Of a stretch of DNA of 64,000 bases, positions 58,017 through 64,000 are shown in pieces; position 1 is the first letter of the stretch, and each line of letters starts with the position of its first letter. A program made the translations under genes and the position numbers. This DNA comes from Topomyia yanbarensis (taxonomy: Eukaryota > Arthropoda > Insecta > Diptera > Culicidae), in assembly GCF_030247195.1 (NCBI RefSeq), contig NC_080672.1, positions 31,007,906-31,071,905 on the forward strand, in the 5' to 3' direction. The notes under the pieces were generated by a model, which saw only the letters and a list, made by a program, of their open reading frames with translations, was not told the origin of the DNA and did no database searches.

Positions 58017-58412
58017 TGCGTTCAACTTTGTCACCGGTTTACCCATATAAAGTATTTATTAAACTCTAAAAGAAGAACATCAGTCGATTAATAAGATTAT
58101 CAGGATTCAAATCATGCAAAATAGTTAGTGGAAAAACAATTGACCGGGGGAATGGTACTTTTGAAAAAGTGGCAGTGATTTTACGTGACACCACTACACT
58201 GTCCCAGGGCGCGAACACAACAGCGTAGTGAAAAAACCACAGCCACTTTTTCTAAAGCACCATCTTGCCCAGTCAATTGCTTTTACACCAACTACTTTGC
58301 ATGATTTGAATCCGCATAACCTAATAAATTGACTGATTTTCTTTTATTAGAGTTTAATGAATGCTTTATAGGATAAATCGGCGGCAAAGCTGTACACAAT
58401 TTTTCCTACGCA
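58017..58412. mobile_element. ~400-bp foldback element
   Basis: Arms 58017-58202 and 58220-58412 are inverted copies with moderate divergence. Shared blocks: TTATTAAACTCTAAAAGAA/TCATTAAACTCTAATAAAA, GGATTCAAATCATGCAAA and AAAAAGTGGC. The loop is 17 bp. No TSD was settled. Confidence 0.8.
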
Positions 58413-58763
58413 TGATACCAAGCGTTCAATTCTAACACATGCTCAAAGAAAGTAACTTGAGCCTTAATCATCTAGATCCGCCAAAGCAAGTAATGTTGAA
58501 TGTATTACACCATTCGGACATCATAGTATTTGAATTTGTACGCTGTAGGCTAGAAATCTTATTTACAGAACAGTGAATAATTATACATTACGGCTATAAA
58601 TAACGGCTCTAAAGTACGCCTCATGGCACTTGGCCTCGTGCTGAGCGAGATCATATCTGCCAGACGATTGAACTCGGTCATGAATCTAGTGCATTGTTCG
58701 TCCTGCGTGTAGTTTCGCGATTGGTTAGGTGATACGAAAAAAAAAAAAAAATTCGCCGAATGC

Positions 58764-59112
58764 CAGCAACAGTTTACTGAAATTTCATCAGCTGAAAGTT
58801 TCAGCAATTCAAGATGCCAAAAGATCGGTAATTTGAATTTAACCTGTTTGACAGATCCGCTTTGCTGAAAATTCAGTAATTCAAATTGTCAAATTGACAG
58901 CGCGATTGCCGAATTCCGGGCTGGATTGCTGTAAATCTGGAAATTGCGCCGTCAATTTGATAATTTGAATTAATGAATTTTCAGCAAAGCAAATCTGTCA
59001 AACAGTTTCAATTCAAATTGCCGATCTTTCGGCATCTTGTATTGGTGAAACTTTCAGCTGATGGAAATTCAGCAAAATTTTACTGAAATCGACAACAAAA
59101 TTTTGGTGTGTA
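58764..59112. mobile_element. ~350-bp foldback MITE
   Basis: Inverted arms share CATCAGCTGAAAGTTTCA, CAAGATGCC, AAAGATCGG, GTTTGACAGAT and GCTGAAAATTCA, meeting near 58915-58930. The right end continues AACAAAATTTTGGTGTG. An A13 run lies just outside the left arm. Confidence 0.8.
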
Positions 59113-59186
59113 GGACTATCATTGAATATTAGGTTGTCTCACAGACGTTGGCTTTTGGTGCGTCCAGCTAGTACATTTGCGAGTTG

Positions 59187-61020
59187 TTCATCGCTGTTTC
59201 AGATGCCGATTATGATGATATTGTTCTAACCGAAACGTGGCTGAATGATCAAATCAATTCGCTCCAGTTATTCGGCTTAAAGTAAACGGTTTACCGTAAC
59301 GATCGCGATCCAGACAGTACAGGACAAAAACGCGGTGGCGGTGTGCTTATCGCAGTGTCCAACCGGCTCTCGTCCAAACATAAAACTGATAGAACCGATC
59401 TCGAGCAACTATGGGTATATGTTCTAATACTAATATTTATCTGGATGTAGTGTATATTCCCCCGACTCCGCAAGTGATATAGGTATTATTCAGAAGCATA
59501 TAGACTCAACACTTGACATCGCAACTTCCATTTACCCCAACACGGCTCATCTACTGTTTGGTGATTATAATCAACCTGGACTTCTATGGAAAAGTACCTC
59601 CTCCGGCTATGTCTTCCCAGACCCTTCTGAATCAAGCTTTTCGAGAGCGAGTATTGCCTTATTGGACGGAATGTCTATATTGAACATGCTGCAAATGTGT
59701 ACAGTGAATAACAGACGAAATCGAACCCTGGACCTCCTTTTCGTAAATGAAGAAGGCTCTATTGACTGCGCCGTTTCAGAAACCCCTTGATCCGTTAAAA
59801 ACACAGTTAGTTGTTAATGACGAAATGCTGGATGTCAGGGAGTTCAATTTTTCGAAGACTTATTTCCATAGGCTTCAAAACTCGCTGCAGGCATTGGGAG
59901 ACTTTGTTGAATTTCGCGATCGATGTAGATATTGCCGTAGAAAAACTATCATGTTCCCGCACCATGTTTCCGACCAAAACCAGCATGGTCCAATCGTCAA
60001 TTACGCAAACTGAAAAGATTTCGAGCAGCTGCGCTTCGGCATTATACCAGCCGACGAAACCCCATTACAAAACGAGAGTTTATTGAAGTCAGCAATAGTT
60101 ACAAGACATATAATTGCTTTCTCTATGCACGACACGTAGCCAGAACCCAATTGAACATGCAAAAAGAAATCCAAAGCAGTTTTGGTCTTTCGTTAACGGG
60201 AAATGCAAAGAAAATGGGCTTCCTTCCAGTATGTTCCTTGCAAATGAAACATCAAGTACCCCAAGCGGCATCTGTGACCCATTTGCGTAGCATTTCTCAA
60301 GTGTGTTTAAACAAGTCTTGACCAACTCCACTCGTAGCCTTCAGGATGCCCCTCGTGATGTAATTAATTTAGGTATTTAGGTATTTCCATTATATTGAAA
60401 AGATGCGCAAGCGGATTGTGCACGCCTTTTAATCATATCTCGTTAATCGTTCTCTATCTATACAACTAAGAAATAACGAGTCATACAGTTTCATCAACTT
60501 GTCGGGATTGCCTCAAAGGAGCAATCTAAGACCGTTGCTATTCTCATTGTTCTTCAATGACGTTTGTTATGTTCTACCTCCTGGGTGTAAACTTATATAT
60601 GCCAAACTATTTCTTATTGTGCGGTCTATAGAAAATGCATGGAACTACAGCAACTATTAGATGTTGTCTATGGTTGGTAATCGTAACTTGCTGACTCTCA
60701 GCATGTCCAAGTGCTCCATATTATCTTTTACACGTATAAAAATCCAGTACTCTGGAACTCCACCATCTCCGGGAAAATGCTAGAGAGAATGACAGTTGTC
60801 AGAGACCTCGGTGTACTTCTGGACTCACAACTTCACATTCAGAAATCATTACTTTCATGTTATAGCACAGGTAGATAGAAATCTCGGCTTCATTATAAGA
60901 ATCGCCAAATTTTTCACTTGTTCGATCTGTCCTGGAAACTTCAGCACCCATTTGGTGTCCTTATACGAGCATTTGGATCAACCGGATAGAAGCAGTGCAG
61001 GCAGGATTCCTCCATTTGAG
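59187..61020 (+). pseudogene. Jockey/CR1-like LINE: endonuclease then partial RT
   Basis: Plus-strand broken frames. (1) 59190-59420: DADYDDIVLTETWLNDQIN (catalytic Glu block), LFGLK, VYRNDRDP, GGGVLIAVSNRLSS and LEQLWV, the first half of an apurinic-like endonuclease. (2) 59560-59600: FGDYNQPG, the catalytic D-x-N block. (3) 60480-61010: NLRPLLFSLFFNDVCYVLPP, then a gap where the Y-A-D-D box should be (only YAK remains), SKCSI-SFTRIKNP-like and ERMTVVRDLGVLLDSQLHI, QVDRNLGFIIRIAKF. The catalytic box has been lost by a small deletion. The copy is truncated at about 61020 next to a hAT-like end. Confidence 0.75.
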
Positions 61021-61044
61021 CCCATTTGAGGATTGCTTCTGAAG

Positions 61045-61100
61045 CAGTGGCGTAGTAGCGGGGGGGGGGTTGGGGATGAAACACCCCCCCCCCCCCGCCC
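61045..61100 (+). mobile_element. hAT-like transposon end with G and C homopolymers
   Basis: CAGTGGCGTAGTAGCG begins at 61045, like many hAT ends. A run of ten G (61060-61069) and then thirteen C (61084-61096) can pair. No opposite end with a TSD of TTCTGAAG was found, so the element is partial. Confidence 0.4.
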
Positions 61101-61441
61101 GGAAATATTTTGGAGAATTTTGCAAAAATTTGATATGTTAAACAAAAATATGCCTAAAATTTTAAATAAAATTCTCAAAGTTTCATTTACTAAAGTTATC
61201 TTGTGAAAATATTTCCTTGTAGTGAAAATTGGCTACAGACTCGACACCTACCTGACGGCACGGTGTGGAGGCTAGCTCAACCGCCGAGGACTATGATAAG
61301 TAGATCGCGGCGAAGCGAGGAGCTGGGAGCTTATTGGTTCACGAAACGGATATCGGTACCGAGAGAAATTTCGCCACATTCTGTAGTCCTTGACTGACGG
61401 CGAACATGGACTGGAGAGTGTGAGAGAAGTATCCCCATATA

Positions 61442-61680
61442 GACCACCAGGCGATTCGCTACCGCATCAGCCAATGGAACCCTGCTGCAGCACGAAGAAG
61501 GACGGGCCGCAAGCTAAAGTGGAAGACGAAAGACTTTAACGAAAACCTAGTTACTTCGGCGAACAACGTAATCAAGTACGTTGATGCGGCTGATCTAACA
61601 AGAAGGATTGTGACGGCTTGTGACGATACAATGTCACGAAAACTAGGGCCATGCAGTAGACGGCGTACACGCTTCTTGTC
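61442..61680 (+). pseudogene. R1/LOA-like endonuclease end and linker
   Basis: The frame from 61442 reads DHQAIRYRISQW (the DH pair is the last catalytic block of the endonuclease), RTGRKLKWKTKDFNENL, then IKYVDAADLTRRIVTACDD and MSRKLGP. This is the segment between endonuclease and RT. The rest of the endonuclease is missing upstream. Confidence 0.7.
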
Positions 61681-61989
61681 TTAGATCCAGAAGGCGGGCT
61701 CAGATCGTAAGAACGGAGAGTGAGAGAGGAGCGCAAGCGACGTTTCGAGAAGGTAGGGACTCTTTAAAACGGGAGATCAAGCTTAGCAAGCCAATTGCCA
61801 TAAGTAGCTGTGCTGAGAAATAAACGCCAATCCCTGGGGGACGCGTACTGATTCGTCATGACGAAGACGAGGGTCCGTCGACACCAGCTGAAATATGCCC
61901 GGGTAAGCTAAAGATAATCGTTGAGGGTCTCTTCCCGAATCACGATTCAACTACCTGGTCACCGACACCGTACGGCGAAGAAGAAGGAG

Positions 61990-62560
61990 GCAACACAGTC
62001 GAGTGGCAAGTGACTAACGACGAGCTCAAAGACGCGTCGATGTGACTAAAATCAAAGAAAACCCTCGGTCCGGATGGAATACCAACCGTGGCGCTGAAAG
62101 CTGCGATCCTGGCGTATCCGGACATGTTCAGGATGCTACTGCTGAAGTCTTTAGATGATGGTAATCCCCGAAATGAGGAAGGTGCAGAAACTGATGTTGC
62201 TGCTAAAGTCAGGGAAGTCACCGGGCCATCCAGCCTCGAATAGACCAATGCTGCAGCGTGACATAAAAGAATGAGCCAGATCCTGAAGAGCTACTACCAG
62301 AGTAGAGCACTGCTGTACCAGACGAACAAACGGGCAATATGCAATGCGAGTCACAGCGGGCGTTCCTCAGGACTCCATTCTCTGTCCAACACTTTGGAAT
62401 AGGATGTACGATGGGGTCTTAACATTGCGGCTTCCCAGGAAAGTGAAAATCGTTGGTTTCATGGACGATGTATCGCTAACGGTGAGACACTTGAAGAACT
62501 GGAGGTGTCGGTGATGGAGACAATGAAACCGCGAAAAGCTGAACAGGACGCTTCGATTGC
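61990..62560 (+). pseudogene. R1/LOA-like reverse transcriptase remnant, copy 2
   Basis: Broken frames: TNDELK (about 62015), KKTLGPDGIP-like, then after a deletion a RILKSYYQSR-like stretch, VTAGVPQDSILCPTLWN (block B), and VGFMDDVSLTV, where the usual FADD has become FMDD. The block A aspartate region is deleted. Copy 1 has the reverse damage: block A kept, FADD-type box mutated. Confidence 0.75.
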
Positions 62561-62990
62561 TGGTCGTACGAGTTGCGATTGCGTACCGGAGGCAGTATGC
62601 CTTGTCGCCGAGATGATCCCCATCTGCATTATCCTGACGGAGGATATCAAGTGCTACAAACAATGAAACGCCAGAAACGTGAGGAAGATGATGAGAATCG
62701 ATTCGATGGTGACGTGGCAGCAGGAATGGGACAATACGGAGAAAGGAAAGTGGACCTACCGGCTCATCCAAACCTATCGGTGTGGGTCAATAGAAAGCAC
62801 GGAGAGATGACCTTCCACCTGACACAGCTCCTACCGAGCCACGGCTGCTTAAGGAGTATCTTCATCGGTGTGGGTACGCAGCGTCAACACTGTGCTTGAA
62901 GTGTGAGATCGTCGAGGAGACACCGGAGCGTCTTTGAATGTCCGAGGTTTGGAGTGATATGCAGGGAGCTACTTAAAACGGTCCTCACCC
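62560..62990 (+). pseudogene. R1/LOA-like C-terminal region, copy 2
   Basis: WQQEWDN, GKWTYRLI, then an LPPDTAP-like block and CLKCEIVEETPER with a terminal ECPRF (about 62895-62950). It corresponds to 21540-21800 of copy 1. Confidence 0.75.
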
Positions 62991-63062
62991 GGATAATGTA
63001 GCCTACAGAATGACAAGCAACGTAGAGACGTGGAACGCAGTAAACAGAGATATGATGTAGAT

Positions 63063-63297
63063 CAGTGATTCTCAACCAGGGGTCCGCGGACCCCTAGGGG
63101 GCCACGAAGTCATTGCTGGGAGTCCGCGAAGAAAAATATATTTTCCGAGTGCATATTGAAATTTCAAGTCATGTTTCCTAACAAATTGAAAATAACACAT
63201 TGATAGCTTACAAAATTGATGTTTAACTATGGGGGTCCGCAGCAACCCAGTGTGATATCTAAGGAGTCATTGGTACGAAAAAGGTTGAGAACCGCTG
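63063..63297. mobile_element. 235-bp hAT-type MITE inside R1-like copy 2
   Basis: A perfect 8-bp TSD, ATGTAGAT, flanks it (63055-63062 and 63298-63305). The ends are CAGTGATTCTCAACC and GGTTGAGAACCGCTG, inverted with two differences. GGGGTCCGCGGACCCC near the left end is a palindrome. It has no transposase. Confidence 0.95.
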
Positions 63298-63329
63298 ATG
63301 TAGATCATGACCGTCTTACAACGGAATGG

Positions 63330-64000
63330 ACATCGAACCTCCGAGGACTAGTCGAATAGACTGCAACAGAGCAGCGAGTATGAGTCGTCGAAACGCCAGC
63401 GAACCGGACGTCACGCTCCATGCGGATTCGTCAGACCGACCACGGCACCCCACCGGTTGTTCCCATAGAAAATAGCGAAAACCAAGCTATTTTCTATCGG
63501 AACGATAGAAAATAGCGTAAGCTAGATTCACCGCTGGGGACTAGAATGAGTAGACAGCGACGAGGCACCACTAGTCACCACTAGTAGTGCTAAATGGCCC
63601 AAGAAGAGAACTAAAGGGCTTAAAGGAGTTGTGGTGCTAAATGGCACCGGCCACGGAGCCAAAGGGCTCAAGAAGTTGTAGTACTGAAACCAAAAAAGAA
63701 TCGGTATCGGGAGAACTTCTTTCGTCTGGGACCTCTCCGTCAGCGTAGTCAGATTCACCGCCGGGAACGAGATCGCGTAGATCGCGACGATACACCACCA
63801 GCCGCGCCGGGGCTCCAGCAAACCGGATGCCCTACTCTACCGGAATCGCCGAACTGCTCGCAGCACCTGGCTCGTTGGCTTGCTTTCGAACTTCTCTCGC
63901 CGGGGAACTTTTCGTCGGAGTAGGCTAGATCTATAGTCGGGGACTAGACCGAGTAGTTCGCGAACCAGTCGGAAGCTCAACGAGGAAGTGGTACTGAATG
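63330..64000 (+). repeat. modular 3' region of R1/LOA-like copy 2
   Basis: Modules of the same ~45-nt type occur near 63330-63372 (partial), 63516-63562, 63743-63788 and 63918-63964. The stretch 63630-64000 is colinear with 22410-22770. A triple TAGAAAATAGC/GCTATTTTCTA set (63466-63516) forms alternative hairpins. Confidence 0.8.

Larger units (their letters stand above)
61203..64000 (+). mobile_element. R1/LOA-like non-LTR retrotransposon, copy 2 (defective, runs off window)
   Basis: Order: a stray 3'-type module (61267-61312), endonuclease/linker, RT pieces, C-terminal region, then a 3' region (63330-64000) parallel to copy 1. Same orientation as copy 1 at 20136-23060. A hAT MITE interrupts it at 63063-63297. 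It continues past the window end. Confidence 0.75.

Overview
This window looks like transposon-rich, non-coding DNA from a mosquito, most likely a culicine (Aedes/Culex type). The main reasons are: (i) two copies of a tRNA-derived SINE that resembles the Aedes Feilai group; (ii) degenerate non-LTR retrotransposon proteins of RTE, R1/LOA and Jockey/CR1 type; (iii) many short inverted-repeat elements with clean target-site duplications (TSDs); and (iv) AT-rich DNA in which no open frame reads as a conserved host protein. I found no host gene, rRNA or functional tRNA that I can defend. Almost all the short open frames are chance frames. Species and family names are from memory of these families and were not checked against a database.

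Layout. 0-8 kb: an 85-bp MITE, a three-layer nest (old repeat > SINE > 488-bp element), a hAT-type MITE, an RTE endonuclease remnant on the minus strand, and a young 1.56-kb foldback element with ~665-bp arms. 8-20 kb: fragments of non-LTR ORF1 and reverse transcriptase, one copy of a repeat family whose second copy is inverted 30 kb away, a GC-rich block with three similar hairpins, and a second SINE copy with a 12-bp TSD. 20-23 kb: an internally deleted R1/LOA-like element with a modular 3' region. 24.5-32.7 kb: a dense insertion zone. Here a ~540-bp SINE is split by a 3.7-kb hAT-like element that itself holds a 1.6-kb pogo-like element, followed by a 1.13-kb foldback and a TA-flanked MITE. 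33-43 kb: mostly featureless DNA plus a 1.3-kb satellite of a 16-bp unit (35.8-37.1 kb). 43-50 kb: a hAT MITE, RNase H, gag-like and LINE C-terminal remnants, a Gypsy RNase H scrap, and the inverted partner of the 15.7-kb repeat. 50-59 kb: four foldback elements and a minus-strand non-LTR pseudogene in which ORF1 is fused to RT. 59-64 kb: a Jockey-like remnant, then a second R1/LOA-like copy carrying a hAT MITE with a perfect 8-bp TSD.

No gene-level pathway is visible. The biology lies in insertion history: several insertions can be ordered in time from nesting, and one has an apparent empty-site relative in the same window. The unexplained structures most worth checking are the near-identical long inverted repeat, the stop-removing variant block in the satellite, the repeated ~45-nt module in the 3' regions of both R1-like copies, and three isolated perfect hairpins of 19-26 bp stem.
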